From Theropithecus gelada (lineage: Eukaryota; Chordata; Mammalia; Primates; Cercopithecidae), in contig NC_037672.1 in the NCBI RefSeq assembly GCF_003255815.1, positions 107,398,686-107,462,685 of the forward strand: a DNA stretch of 64,000 nucleotides, in the 5' to 3' direction. The notes beneath the pieces were generated by a model. It ran no database searches. It saw only the letters and a program-made list of their open reading frames with translations, and was not told the DNA's origin. Shown here in pieces: positions 35,801 to 48,089 of this stretch. Every line of letters starts with the position of its first letter. Position 1 is the first letter of the stretch. The position numbers were made by a program, and so were the translations under genes.

Positions 35801-36159
35801 CGGGGTGAATTTAAATTAACTTCGTTTGTAAATTTAAAAATATTTTTTGGAACTATACAGTAGAAAGATCAGATTTGTATGAAATGTAATACATTTACAG
35901 TGAGTGTTAGGGAAAATAATATAGCTGAGAAAAACATACCTCTCTGATTATCTCAGTCATCTCTGAGGTGAACTGATCGCGAGGGTTACTACTTATGAGT
36001 TGTGGAACACCGAATCACAAGACGGATATATGATCTGCTTAGGTAATCTGCATTGTGGGATAAGTGAATGACATGTTTTTGGCCATTTAGACGAAACATT
36101 CTATACATTCTAAGAATTATTGAGGGGGTGGAGTTCCATTGTTTTTTTTTTTCTCTCTA

Positions 36160-36410
36160 AAGCAGAGTTCTCAATCTTAAATTTTCCATTGGAATCGCTT
36201 GCTTTTATTTTATTTTATTTTATTTTATTTTATTTTATTTTGCAATCAACTTTCTCAGGTTGAAGTGATTACTTGCTTTTAAAAATGCTCCTGCCAGACC
36301 CTGGAGATTCTGATTTTATTGGTCAGGGCCTAGCCATCTCAGATTTTAAAAGCTCCCCAGGCGATTATATAGTGCATGGCTAAGGTTGAGAACCTCTGCC
36401 TTAAAGATTC
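36160..36410. mobile_element. hAT-Charlie MITE (MER5-like) with (TTTTA)n insert
   Basis: The ends agcagagttctcaatctta and aggttgagaacctctgcc are inverted to each other, and the middle carries agattctgattttattggtc and agctccccaggcgatt. This is the pattern of MER5-type elements. A (TTTTA) repeat at 36203-36241 interrupts it. Confidence 0.75.
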
Positions 36411-38260
36411 CTAATGATGTCTATCTGATATTATTTGCTAAAAGTTTAACCATGATTCAAGTAATATTTCTCTAAATTTCAGTGCTAAGGCCTTCCCATC
36501 CTGGGCCATAATCCATTGTTCTAAGGAAACCACTAGGACCTTGGTATTGGGTTGATAAAATCTACACACTCTTCTAAATACATTTGAATCTACACAATGG
36601 ATTTAAGAGAACTGAAGAACTGATCAGTCTAATAAAAGTTTTCAGAATAATTTCCCATGACAGTGAATTTATTAATTTGTTTTATAAGTATTACTTTCTA
36701 CTACGATTTAATTGCACATTCAAAATGGAAAACTTTTGCAAGAGCTTTGTAAGGCAAAATGTTAACATGAGTGTGTTCATTTTTCATTTTCCTTTTTAAT
36801 AAAGCAACATAACAACATACCAATTATGGATTCGAGAGCCCCTGTTGGCACACAGTTTTCCTTACTTTCATGCAGGTGAATTACTCAAAGCCAAGTGTTA
36901 GACTACCAGAGCACAACTTGCTCTAGATTTACTGAACTAAATACCCAACAGACTTTTGCTCAACATAAGCAGCATAAAACAAACGCATGCAATCTAAGGG
37001 GATCTCAGGTGAAACATTCCCTTGAGCATCAGCTGTACATTCTTGGTGCCAGGTAGTAAACGTCATTGGGGAAATAGCTGTGAATATCATTCTTTCTGTA
37101 CCTGAGAAATGTCACCTTCTCAGGAATGCAATTAACTGAGTGTTCAGGAACATAAAAAAGCATGTGAAATAAACTGGTGGGTGCTGAAAATTTTCCTTTC
37201 TTCATTTCAAAATAAATAGCATGTTTATAGCAAACTAAGTAAAAGGCCTATTATTGGGTTTTGGTGAACCTGGTGTTCTCTAACTCTTGATTTGTTTCCT
37301 TTATAATCAGTAATTTCCAAGTGAATGTTAAGTAAGGGTCAGTAAGTGTGAATTACCCCGAGCTATGTGGCGTGTTGGAAAAAATAAGATCAAGGGGTCA
37401 TCAAATGAAGTTCTAGTTTAAAATAAATTAATTCTAGCACAGATCAATTTGTTTAGATATTGTCCAGCCAAAAAATTCATTCCTATGACCTGAGCCAAAG
37501 TCTTCTGACTTTGTGCTTAGTTGGCCTCCTCCTTGTCCCTCCCATCCAAGAACAGCATGGACAGCTGTGACCCAAAACAGGGTGTGTCTCTGGCTATGGG
37601 ACTTAGATGCCACACTCTAGATTTTCTCTCCCATCATGGCATTTGAGGTTGAGATCCACATGTTGGCTTTGCTTCCTGGGCAGCTGGGAGGTTGTACAGG
37701 GTCACAGGGCTTCTCACAGGGGTGCACTGCTTCCCCTTCCCACTGGCCTAATTTCCCTCTAGGGTAGAAGTGACACATTTCTGTTCCCCTTGCAGATTGC
37801 TCAAAAGTTTCCAAATGATCAGGTGGGTTTTTGCCTTGGACTGATGCTGTATTTTGGGGACCATTTCCACAAGGGAGAGGCACTTTACATAACCATCAGC
37901 CTTGTGTAGGCTATTATTGCAGCGTTTTTCAAAACTATTTGCCAACGAGTTGATTTTTTGAGTCTTTATGTTTGTATATACACACAAACACACGCACACG
38001 TGCTACAAGATGTTATTTTCTGCTTCTTTTCACTTTTAACCCACTGGTCATTCACTTATTGACTTGACAAAGACATACTGAGTGCCTGCTCTGTTGCAGA
38101 CAGTGTCTCTGGATTGACAAAATGTCTGGTCATATGACTTAGGAATATGGCAGAAGCACTTTGGAGAAGTTTCCTCTGAGATCATTTACTTTGAATGAAA
38201 AAATAAGGTGGTCATCAAGCAGTAATATATTTTCAGGACTCAAAAAAAAAATAAGTGGGA
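36411..38260. other. Intergenic, nothing recognised
   Basis: No gene call supported. The segment 38050-38100 (tgagtgcctgctctgttgc) is vaguely MIR/L2-like. Confidence 0.5.
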
Positions 38261-38550
38261 TTTTTTTTTTTTTGAGACGTAGTCTTGCCCTCTCGCCCAG
38301 GCTGGAGTGCACTGGCGTGATCTCAGCTCACTGCAAGCTCCGCTTCCTGGGAGCCATTCTCCTGCCTCAGCCTCCCGAGTAGTTGGGACTACAGGTGCCC
38401 ACCACCACGGCCGGCTAATTTTTTGTAGTTTTAGTAGAGGCTGGGTTTCACCGTGTTAGCCAGGATGGTCTCGATCTCCTGACCTCATGATCTACCCGCC
38501 TTGGCCTCCCAAAGTGCTGGGATTATAGGCGTGAGCCACCGCGCCCGGCC
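38261..38550 (-). mobile_element. AluY/S-like, minus strand
   Basis: Well-preserved antisense Alu with a 13-base T tail, ccgtgttagccaggatggtc and an intact gcgcccggcc end. Short target duplications agtggga flank it. It is among the youngest repeats in the window. Confidence 0.95.
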
Positions 38551-38621
38551 AGAGTGGGAAAATTTTAAGATACAGGCTCTTTTCCCAGCACAAGCCTTCT
38601 CAGTTGTGTGATTTTGAGTTA

Positions 38622-38709
38622 ATCTGAAGGGTTTGGTGTAGTTTCATTTGTTCTTGGAGTACTATAGGAATCAGGTTCCTATGCTGACACTACACCAAAC
38701 CCTTCAGAT
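38622..38709. repeat. Perfect 21-base inverted repeat with 46-base spacer
   Basis: 38622-38642 (atctgaagggtttggtgtag plus t) is the exact reverse complement of 38689-38709. The spacer contains a second small inverted pair, ataggaa/ttcctat. The structure does not match a transposon I know. It would form a strong hairpin in DNA or RNA. Confidence 0.9.
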
Positions 38710-39104
38710 AAATGTCAAGGCTATCTTACATGTTTGTTGAATCCAGAAGATCCTATGGCTGTCATATATAAATTATCAGTGATATAATCATAAAGGATTT
38801 CTAACTTTTAATTTGATTTTATGATTTTTGTACTCCTCTCTGTAAATGTAGGAGATAAGAAATTGTTTTTCTCCATAAATGAAAAAAATCTTCAATTTAT
38901 AGCCCAAAGACATGTCTTTGTCTTTTAATCCCTATGCCAATATTACCCTCTTGGGGCTATGTTTTCTGCCACTCTCAGGACTAGGCATTTATGTTTTCCC
39001 GAAAAAATGGTGACTTATGAGACCAACTCTTCTCATTGAAGACTCAAATGTGGTAAGATTGCTATCAATGAAACTTTCCACATGGAAACTGGTTTAAAAC
39101 ATTT

Positions 39105-39860
39105 ATAATGATCAGGGAAATGCAAATCAAAACCACAATGTGATACCACTTTACTCCTGCAAGAATGGCCATAATCAAAACATCAAAAAATAGTAGATGT
39201 TGGTATGGATATGGTAAAGGGAAACATTTCTACACTGCTGGTTGGAATGTAAACTAATACAACCACTATGGAAAACAATGTGGAGATTCCTTAAGGAACT
39301 AAAAGTAGAACTACCATTTGATCCAGCAATCCCACTACTAGATATCTACCCAGAAGAAAAGAAGTCATTATATGAAAAAGATAGTTGCACATACACGTTT
39401 ATAGCAGCACAATTCACAATTGCAAAAATGAGGAACCAACCCAAATGCCCATCAATCAACAAGTGGATAAAGAAACTGTGATATATATATACACAATGGA
39501 ATACTACTCAGCCATGTAAGGGAATGAATTAACAGCATTTGCAGTGAACTGGATGAGATGGGAGACTATTATTGTAAGTGAAGTAACTCAGGAATGGAAA
39601 ATCAAACATTGTATGTTCTCACTCTTAAATGGGAACTAAGCTATGAGGATGCAAAGGGATAAGAATGACACAATGGACTTTGAGGGCTCAGAGTGAAAGG
39701 GTGGGAAGGGAGCGAGGTATTAAAGACTACAAATTGGGTTCAGCGTATATTGCTCGGGTAATGGGTGCACCAAAATCTCAGAAATCACAACTAAAGAACT
39801 TGGTCATGTGAACAAACACCACCTGTTCCCCAAAAACCTATGGAAATAAAAAAATTTAAA
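39105..39860 (+). mobile_element. L1 3' end (L1PA/PB-like), plus strand
   Basis: A 5'-truncated L1: the ORF2 C-terminal end (aagtagaactaccatttgat, atggaatactactcagccat, one 79-codon open segment at 39242-39481) and the 3' UTR (gggtgcaccaaaatctcaga, cccaaaaacctatggaaata) with an A-rich tail. Confidence 0.93.
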
Positions 39861-40278
39861 AATATACAACTGCATTATATTATTTTAACACTTACTTGAA
39901 TATAAGAAAAACACTTAACACTATAAAACCAACAAATTGACAGAAAGTGATGGAGAGTCTCATGTTGAAGAGATACAGTGGTGGGCTAACTCCAGATGTT
40001 CTCAAAGGAGTTTTGAAAGAAATACTTTAATACATCCATACATATATATCAAAAAATAGACAGAAGGGAAACTAGTTAAGTAAGGTAGAAATAGAAAACG
40101 ATCATACAAAATAAAACTGATTAAGCACGTGTATTACCAATATATCCCTACTTTCAATCATTATGTTAAGTAAACATCTATTTTTTTAGTCATTGTCTGG
40201 GGAAAAGTGTCCTGTTGAGGCTTTGTGTTTCTCTTCCTATGCTGCACATATCTGATGTGTTGATAAAAAATTAATTTG

Positions 40279-40438
40279 CTGGCCAGGCACAGTGGCTTAG
40301 GCCTATGATCCTAGTACTTTGAAAGGCCAAGGCAGAAGGATCAGTTGATGCCAGGAGTTCAAGACTAATGTGGGCAATCTCTACACAAATTAAAAAAAAT
40401 TAGCCAGGCATGGTGGCGTGTGCCTGTAGTCCCAGCTT
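40279..40438 (+). mobile_element. Truncated Alu, plus strand
   Basis: Left-monomer head ggccaggcacagtggcttag through the A-rich linker to agccaggcatggtggcgtgt and gtagtcccagctta, where it stops. Diverged. Confidence 0.85.
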
Positions 40439-40695
40439 AAGTCTCATATTAACTTAATTACAATGGGCAATATAGAGACTTGAAATTTTAAGCCATACAT
40501 CCTCTGGAGAATATTTTTAATCTTAACACCTCAATTTTTAAAGAGAATGTTTGTTTTTGACTCAGAATGTTCTTGATGTGAACTATCAGGACTAGGTTAT
40601 AGAACCCTTACATATATGAAGTCTTGAATTCTGCATGAAATTTTTAGTAGTTTAGCTGTGACTCAGCTAGAAGTAGGAGAACACTCTAAAGAGTC

Positions 40696-41073
40696 TGATA
40701 TGGTTTGGCTCTGTGTCCCCACCCAAATCTCATGTTGAATTGTAATCCCCAGTTTTGGGGGAGGGACCTGGTGTGAGGTGATTGGATCATGGGTGCAGAT
40801 TTCCACCTTGCTGATCTCATGATAGTGAGTGAGTTCTCATGAGATCTAGTTGTTTAAAAGTATGTAGCACCTCCCCCTTCACTCTCTCTGTCTCCTTCTC
40901 TGCCATGTGAAAATTGTGCCTGCTTCTCCTTTACCTTCTGCCATGACTGTAAGTTTCCCAAGGTATCCCCAGTCATGCCTCCTGTGGAACTGTGAATAAA
41001 TTAAACCTCTTTTATTTATAAACCACCCAGTCTCAGGTATTTCTTTACAGCAATGTGAGAATGGACTAATACA
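40696..41073 (+). mobile_element. THE1 solo LTR, plus strand
   Basis: Complete MaLR THE1 LTR from tgatatggtttggctctgtg to gagaatggactaataca, with the usual tctcatgagatct and ttataaaccacccagtctca. The sequence agtctg occurs on both sides, consistent with a short target duplication. No internal THE1 sequence is present. Confidence 0.93.
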
Positions 41074-41469
41074 GTCTGCCTTTAAAATGTTTTTTCTACT
41101 GGTTTGATCACCAATATCCATGTTTTGCTGTTTAAAGAGAAATTATTTATCAGAGCTCTAGAGCTAGAACAAAGCAAGTTTTATTAATCTGGGTTCCACC
41201 AATTAAGTCTGCAAAATTATTTATTTGTTTGGAATGGCTTTACTGTTGCATTGTTTATACAGAAAAATTTTGCTACTTTGCAAATTAGTATGCAAAAGTT
41301 TGTAGTGTCTTATTTATCTATTTAAAATCCATTTTTTTTGAGAAAAGTAAAGGTCTCAAACTTCTCAATTTAATTCTGTATTACTAGATGTTGTTAATTA
41401 TGAATACGTTGTTACGCTCTCCTCTTTTTCTTCCATGTAAGTTTTAAAATATATTTTTATTATGACTCT

Positions 41470-41660
41470 TATTTCATCATATTACAGTATCTAGCACATG
41501 TCTTTTCCCTCTTAGATAAGGCACGATTGAATTGGGTCTTACTCAGTTTTTTAAATCTAGAGTAGTGCTTTGCATAAATAAATATTTGTTGAGTGAATAA
41601 CATTAACTCAATAACAATAAACGTTTGTGAGTGCTTTCAATAAATATTTGTTGAGTGGAT
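41470..41660 (+). mobile_element. L2/MIR-like 3' end with duplicated tail motif
   Basis: gtatctagcacatgtc and the ending ataaatatttgttgagtgaa are typical L2/MIR 3' sequence. The final motif occurs twice, near 41577 and 41637. Confidence 0.55.
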
Positions 41661-42094
41661 AAAGGACAGAATGATGACTAGTTTCCATCTGAAGAGACTC
41701 TGTGAGGTAAAGGGGAGTGTGAAATGGTAACAGACTGCAACTAGGAGTCCCAAGGTGACAGTTTTACCATTAAGGGAAGAGTAGGTAGTTTGGTAGTGAA
41801 GGCAAGGAAAGTAAACTTGACTTTGCAAAAAATTAGGTTAATTCTTCCTAGGTTAATACTTCCAACTCCTAGGGAGTATTTAGAGAGTTCTGCGGTGTTT
41901 TCAGTTATCAGAATGATTGTGCGGGGTGGGGGTTGTCTGACTGGCAATTATTGGTAGGGAGACAGGAATGTTAGATGTCCCCATGTATGAGAAAGTCCCA
42001 CACATAGAGAGTTTCTCAAATCTCAAACAGCCCCTGGATATTCTGCTGGATTTTCAGGCTAATGGGGCACATTTTTGTGTGATTATCTGAGCCT

Positions 42095-42620
42095 AGACCA
42101 GTGTTTCTCAAACTTTAATAGGCCTATGAACCACTTGGGAGCCTTTGTGTAGTGAAGAGGTTTTTTTTTTTTTTTTTTGTATTTTTAAATTGATATATCA
42201 TAGATGTATATATTTTTGAGGTACATGTGGTGTTTTAATACATGTATACAATATGGAATGATCAAGTCAGGTAACTGGGATGTCCATTAACTGCAACATT
42301 GATCTTCTCTTTGTGTTGGGAACATTACAATTCTTCTCTTCTAGCGATTTTGAAATCTACAATAAGTTATTACTTACTATAATTTCCCTACTGTATTATT
42401 GAATATTAGAACTTATCCTTTCTATCTACTTATATTTATGTAATGAAGATTCTAATTCTTCAGGTCTTATGTGGGGCCTGAGAGTCCCATATAACCAGCT
42501 CCAGGTGATGCGAAGACACTGGTTCACGGGCCCCCCTCCCAGAAGGTGTGATTGAACTGATTCAGGTGAGTCCTGTGCATCTGGAGCATTGAAGGCTTCC
42601 TGGGCTGTTTTAATATGCAG
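42095..42620. mobile_element. hAT-type MITE fragments around an L1 3' end
   Basis: The left part agtgtttctcaaactttaat and aaccacttgggagcc, and the right part gattcaggtgagtcctgtgc, resemble a Charlie-type element. Between them, 42163-42470 is an antisense L1 3' UTR beginning with an 18-base T tail. Confidence 0.6.
42163..42470 (-). mobile_element. L1 3' UTR fragment, minus strand
   Basis: T tail followed by aattgatatatcatagatgt, ttgaggtacatgtggtgttt, catgtatacaatatggaatg and ggtaactgggatgtccatta, the antisense of an L1 3' UTR. It interrupts the DNA element described above. Confidence 0.8.
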
Positions 42621-43250
42621 TCATGGTTAACAATTACTAGCCTAGAGACTAACTCTTTTTCCATATAAACACAATGTATTTTTTACACAGTTTTATGTAC
42701 AGGGAATCTTTTATGATACCATGTAAATGGAAGAAAGGCTGTACTTCGATTTGTTTTGAACTGTTCCTAAGAGCTGTCACCCTTTGGAAAGATGAGCCCC
42801 TGATGGCAAGACCAGTCATAGTATTTGAAATGTTAATTCATTCCATCTGTATTGGTAGCTTTTGAATTCACAGTGATCCACCTACCTTGGTAAGTTTTTG
42901 ATTATTTTAATGGGGCTTCCCTAGTATAATCATGCCCAAACATTTATATATTTTTATATATATCTTGATTTACTTTCTTTTTATTTCTCATTTATAATAC
43001 AATTAATAATTACGTTGATTTTTAAAAAATATGTGGGCAGGGAGATTATTATCTGTCAATGTCATTTTGGGATATTAGTGGGGAAATTGGGTCTGATAAA
43101 GCTGAAAACTTCAGAATCAGAATGGAGGGCAGGGGAGCGCCATCATAGGCAGCAGACTTGAGGAAAGGGGCTTTAGGCCATAAGAGAACTGAACACAGTG
43201 TCTTCACCTGAAGGTCAGTGGATGGCTTCGTAAGTCTCATTAAAATTATG
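42621..43250. other. Intergenic, nothing recognised
   Basis: No gene or named repeat supported. Confidence 0.5.
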
Positions 43251-43558
43251 CCTTTTTTTTTTTTTTTTTTTTTTTGCTTTTAGACAGTCTCACTCTGTCA
43301 CCCAGGTTGGAATACAGTGGCACAATCTTGGCTCACTGCAACCTCTGCCTCCCCAGTTCAAGCGATTCTCATGCCTCAGCCTCCTGAGTAGCTGGAATTA
43401 CAGGTGCACCACCACGCCTGGCTAGCTTTTGTATTTTTAATAGTGACAGGGTTTTGTCATGTTGGCCAGGCTGGTCTCAAACTCCTGACTTCAAGTGATC
43501 TGCCTGTTTCAGCCTCCCAGAGTTCTGGGATTATAGGCATGAACCACTGCACCCGGCC
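43251..43558 (-). mobile_element. Alu, minus strand
   Basis: Antisense Alu with a 24-base T tail and the end actgcacccggcct. Likely target duplication taaaatta. Confidence 0.95.
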
Positions 43559-43599
43559 TAAAATTACAACTTTAAATAACAAAAATTTAAATCAAAAAG

Positions 43600-44010
43600 G
43601 AAAAAGCCCATAATCTGACTACCTATTCAAATAAACTATTTTCATTTCTCTGTGTTTCTTATCCATGTAAGTGAAAATAAAAAATAATATAATTGTAGAG
43701 TAGATATGATTTTGCATTTTTTCTATTAATATTGTGGTAAACACTTCCCTTTTAATGACTGTATTATGTTCTTAGAACAATGTCTTAACAATCTCTCTAA
43801 TTATAACTGAAAATGGTTTTAAATGTTTACAATGAATAACATTAAATATATATTTGTGTGATTAGAATTTATTTTTATAGTGGAGAGATTATTCCTTTAG
43901 GGAGAATTGACAGGAGTAAGATCACATGGTCAACACCTATGAATATTTTTATGGTTCTAAAATGTGTTGCCACATAACTTGCTGGAAGGGCCATACCAAA
44001 TGCAAGTTGG
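43600..44010 (-). mobile_element. Possible very old L1, minus strand
   Basis: Stretches such as gagtaagatcacatggtcaa and ggttctaaaatgtgttgcca follow the order of an antisense L1 ORF2 end, but similarity is weak. Confidence 0.4.
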
Positions 44011-44212
44011 CTTTTAAAGGTCAAACTTATTTTGATACAAGATCAACATATGTGCCACATTAACTAACCATTTATCAACTGGCGAGAAATAAAATTATCA
44101 TTTCTTAACATACAGAATAAGAATATAATCCAGGAATTGTGCCAACATCTTCATGTTATGAATGGGCCAGGCAATCACAAACCTCAGTTCTTTTCATTTT
44201 GGTCATAATTTT

Positions 44213-44504
44213 TTTTTTTAAATTGTGATGTAGTCTTGCTCTGTCATCCAGTCTGGAGTGCAGTGGCATGATTTCGGCTCACTGCAACTTCTGCCTCCTG
44301 GTTTCAAGCGATTCTCCTGCCTTGGCCTCCCAAGTAGATGGGATTACAGCACCCGCCCCCACACCTGGCTAATTTTTCTATTTTTATTAGAGATGGGGCT
44401 TCACCATGTTGGTCAGGCTGGTCTTGAATTCCTGACCTCAAGTGATCCGCCTGCCTCGGCCTCCTAAAGTGCTGGGATTCAGGTGTGAGCCATCACGCCT
44501 GGCC
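44213..44504 (-). mobile_element. Alu, minus strand
   Basis: Antisense Alu with nearly exact target duplications ttggtcataatttt (44199-44212 and 44507-44520). Confidence 0.95.
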
Positions 44505-44717
44505 CTTTGGTCATAATTTTAAAGTAGATCCCCTCTTCTCTAAGGCACATTTTGGACACACTGTGACCCAAGCCTCAGGTATGATTGTTTCCATCCTTCT
44601 TTTTGCCACAGCATACGTGAGAGGGCTGAGGCTGTAATTTTACTTGTGTATATGCATGTTAGGCCTCAATTGACTTCATAATCTACAACACTTGAGAGGA
44701 TTAAAAATGAAGATTAT

Positions 44718-45009
44718 GGCCGGTGAGATGGCTCATGCCTGTAATCCCAGCACTTTGGGAGGCTGAGGTAGGAAGGTTGCTTGAGCCCAGAAGTCTGAGA
44801 CAGCCTGGGCAACATGGCGATCGCCATCTTCACAAAATATTTTTAAAATGAGCCAGGTGGCATGCGCCTGTAGTCCTAGCTACTTGGAAGGCTGAGTGAG
44901 GCGGGAGGAGCCCTTGAGGGGTTGAGGCTGCCATGGGCTGTGATTTTACCACTGCATTTCAGCTTGGACCACAGAGTGAGACCTTGTTTCAAGAAAAAAA
45001 AAAAAAAGG
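44718..45009 (+). mobile_element. Alu, plus strand
   Basis: Diverged dimeric Alu with a 15-base A tail. Target duplications aatgaagattat (44706-44717) and aatgaaaattac (45010-45021) flank it. The ERV9 provirus begins a few bases further on. Confidence 0.94.
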
Positions 45010-45024
45010 AATGAAAATTACAAC

Positions 45025-45300
45025 TGTGAGAGGTGACAACATGCTAGCAGCCCCTCATCAAGTACAGCAGGCGCTGGCTGGCCGCGCCAAGTGCGGGCCC
45101 GCTGAGCCCGCCGCCACCTGTAATACAGGCAGGCCCCATGCAGCCCGAGCTCCTTGGCTCAGCCAAGACGTGAAGGAAAAGTGGAAGCTGGTTCCAGACA
45201 AACCAAAGCTCCCAACTCTGAAAAGTCGGGGGCTGTTAGAGAGCCCTTTCCCAGAAAGCCTGACACCAGTGTCTTTAGTCTGGGGCTGCACTAGTCTTTA
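45025..45300 (+). repeat. Rearranged remnant of the ERV9 5' LTR
   Basis: The first about 30 bases (tgtgagaggtgacaacatgc...) match the start of the 3' LTR at 51248. From about 45056 to 45120 the sequence instead matches the 3' LTR segment 51470-51535 in inverted orientation (for example ccgcgccaagtgcgggcccg against cgggccccgcacttggcatgg). The U3 enhancer repeats, TATA-like box, R and U5 seen in the 3' LTR are absent. Confidence 0.65.
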
Positions 45301-46142
45301 ACTGGCCGACAGGTGCCCGGTATTAGCCCCTGAATTCTAAGGAAAAATAGGACAGAATAGCAAGCGAAAGGGGTCCAATGGTACTCACTGCTTGGCGACA
45401 GGCGATGATAGTTTCACCGCTTGGCGATAGGCAATAGTCCCATCTATCCTATCTATCCTGACCCTTGCCCCCTGGGTCCTAATGCCTGCCAGATAAACTT
45501 CCTCCAGCCTCTTTTCTCTGAGGCTAGTCTGGCTTCTAAAAATCACTCCCTGTCTCTGGTGCTTTTCTAGTTTCTCCTATAGGAATGATTTCCAGTATAA
45601 ACTCCAGGACTCTGTTACCTTCCTTAGGCACCCAGGCTCACCAATCAGAAAGACATAATTTTTGCCCAAAGCCCCGTAGGGGGGACTACCTGGAATTTTA
45701 GGATCCCTCCTCAGACTAACAGGCCTAACGAAAGCTATTGCTGAAGCTAGGATATGGGGAGCGTCGGAAATTGTATCCTTCCTGTTCATATAAGTGAGGA
45801 CAAAAGGTGTCACTCTTCCAACCCTGGAGATCCCTTCCCACCCTCAGGGTATGGCCCTCCACTTCATTTATGGGGCATAACATCTTTATAGAACACAGGT
45901 AAGATCCCGATACCAACAGGAGAGTGCTTAGGACTCTCACAGGTTTTTGATAATGCGTCTGTAAGGGCCACTAAATCCAACCTTCCTCGGTCCTCCTTGT
46001 GGTCTGGGAGGAAAACTAGTGTTTCTGCTGCTGCGTCGGTGAGCGCAACTATTCTGATCAGCAGGGTCCAGGGACCGTTGTGGGTTCTTGGGCAGAGGGA
46101 GAAACAAAACAAACCAAAACCACGGGAGGTTTTGTCTTTCAG
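45301..46142 (+). other. ERV9 leader region
   Basis: Non-coding stretch between LTR remnant and gag. It contains an imperfect repeat (actgcttggcgacaggc and accgcttggcgataggc at about 45386 and 45417). I could not identify a primer-binding site. Open frames here on either strand are not convincing. Confidence 0.5.
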
Positions 46143-47604
46143 ATGGGAAAACACTCAGGCATCAACATGCTCACCCTTGAAATGCATCCTAAGCCATTGG
46201 GACCAATTTGACTCACAAGCCCTGAAAAAGAGGTGGCTCATTTTTTTCTGCACTAAGGCCCGGCCCCAATATTCTCTCTCTGATGGGGAAAAACGGCCAC
46301 CTGAGGGAAGTACAAATTATAATACTCTCCTGCAGCTTGACCTTTTCTGTAAGAGGGAAGGCAAATGCAATGAAATACCTTATGTCCAAGCTTTCTTTTC
46401 ACTGAAGGAGAATACACAACTATGCAAAGCTTGCAATTTACATCCCACAGGAGGACCTCTCAGCTTACCCCCATATCCTAGCCTCCCTATAGCTCCCCTT
46501 CCTGTTAATGATAAGCCTCCTCTAATCTCTCCCACCTGGAAGGAAACAAGCAAAGAAATCTCCAAAGGACCACAAAAAACCCCCAGGCTATCGGTTATGT
46601 CCCCTTCAAGCTGTAGGGGGAGGGGAATTTGGCCCAACCCGGGTACATGTCCCCTTCTTCCTCTCTGATTTAAAGCAGATCAAGGCAGACCTGGGGAAGT
46701 TTTCAGATGATCCTGATAGGTACATAGATGTCCTACAGGGTCTAGGGCAAACCCTAGACCTCGCTTGGAGACATGTCATGCTACTGTTAGATCAAACCCT
46801 GGCTTTTAATGAAGAGAGTGCAGGTTTGGCTGCAGCCCGAGAGTTTGGAGATACCTGGTATCTTAGTCAAGTAAATGATGGAATGACAGCTGAAGAAAGG
46901 GACAAATTCCCTACCGGTTAGCAAGCCATCCCCAGTATGGATCCCCACTGGGACCTTGACTCAGCTCCTGGGGACTGGAGTCGTAAACATCTGTTGACTT
47001 GTGTTCTAGAAGGACTAAGGAGAATTAGGAAAAAGCCCGTGAATTATTCAATGATGTCCGCCATAACTCAGGGAAAGGAAGAAAATCTTTCTGCCTTTCT
47101 TGAGTGGCTATAGGAGGCCTTAAGAAAATATACTCCCCTGTCACTCGACTCACTCGAAGGTCAATTGATTCTAAAAGATAAGTTTATTACCTAATCAGCT
47201 GCAAATATCAGGGGAGAGCTCCAAAAGCAAGCCCTGGGCCCTGAACAAAATCTGGAGGCATATTAAACCTGGCAACCTCAGTGTTCTATAATAGGGACCA
47301 AGGGGAACAGGCCCAAAAGGAAAAGCGAGATCAGAGAAAGGCCGCAGCCTTAGTCATGGCCCTTAGACAAGCAAACCTTGGTGGTACAGAGAGGACAGAA
47401 AATGGAGCAGGTCAATCAACCTGTAGGACTTGTTATCAGTGTGGTTCACAAGGACACTTTAAAAAAGATTGTCCAATGAAAAACAAGCCGCCCCCTTGTC
47501 CATGTCCGCTATGCCGAGGCAATCACTGGAAGGTGCACTGCACCAGAGTGCAGTGGTTCTCTGGATCAGAAGGCCCCAACCAGACGATCCAACAACAGGA
47601 CTGA
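46143..47604 (+). pseudogene. ERV9 gag remnant (matrix, capsid, nucleocapsid)
   Basis: Gag would form the virion core. An ATG at 46143 opens the matrix region, but recognisable matrix sequence continues in another frame to about 46668. Capsid-like sequence follows with in-frame stops (for example the tag at 46919). The nucleocapsid segment 47281-47604 is open and carries two zinc-knuckle motifs: CYQCGSQGHFKKDC (CX2CX4HX4C) and CPLCRGNHWKVHC (CX2CX3HX4C). The reading frame is broken several times. Confidence 0.85.
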
Positions 47605-47639
47605 GGGTGCCCGGGGCAAGCGCCAGCTCATGTCGTCAC

Positions 47640-47990
47640 CCTCACTGAGCCCCGGGTATGCTTAACCATTGAGGGCCAGGAAATTGACTTCCTCCTGGAC
47701 ACTGGCACAGCCTTCTCAGTGTTAATCTCCTGTCCTGGATGACTGTCCTCAAGGTCCATTACCATCCAAGGAATCCTGGGACAGCCTGTAACCAGGTATT
47801 TCTCCCACCTCCTCAGTTGTAATTGGGAGACTTTGCTCTTTGCACATGACTTTCTTGTTATGCCTGAAAGTCCCACACCCTTATTAAGGAGGGATATATT
47901 AGCCAAGGCTGGAGCTATTATCTACATGAATATGGGGAACAAGTTACCCATTTGTTGTCCCCTACTTGAAGAGGGAATCAACCCTGAAGT
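47640..47990 (+). pseudogene. ERV9 protease remnant
   Basis: Aspartic protease domain with the active-site motif LLDTGTAFS at about 47690-47720, followed after a stop by a second open segment. It is inactive because the frame is interrupted. Confidence 0.8.
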
Positions 47991-48089
47991 CTGGGCATTG
48001 GAAGGACAATTTGGAAGGGCAGAAAATGCCCGCCCAGTCCAAATCAGGCTAAAACACCCCACCACTTTTCCTTATCAAAGATAATATCG

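Noticed and set aside
45997..46668. A 223-codon host gene
   Set aside because: It is an open stretch of the ERV9 leader and gag remnant, with matrix-like sequence and a frameshift from the gag start.
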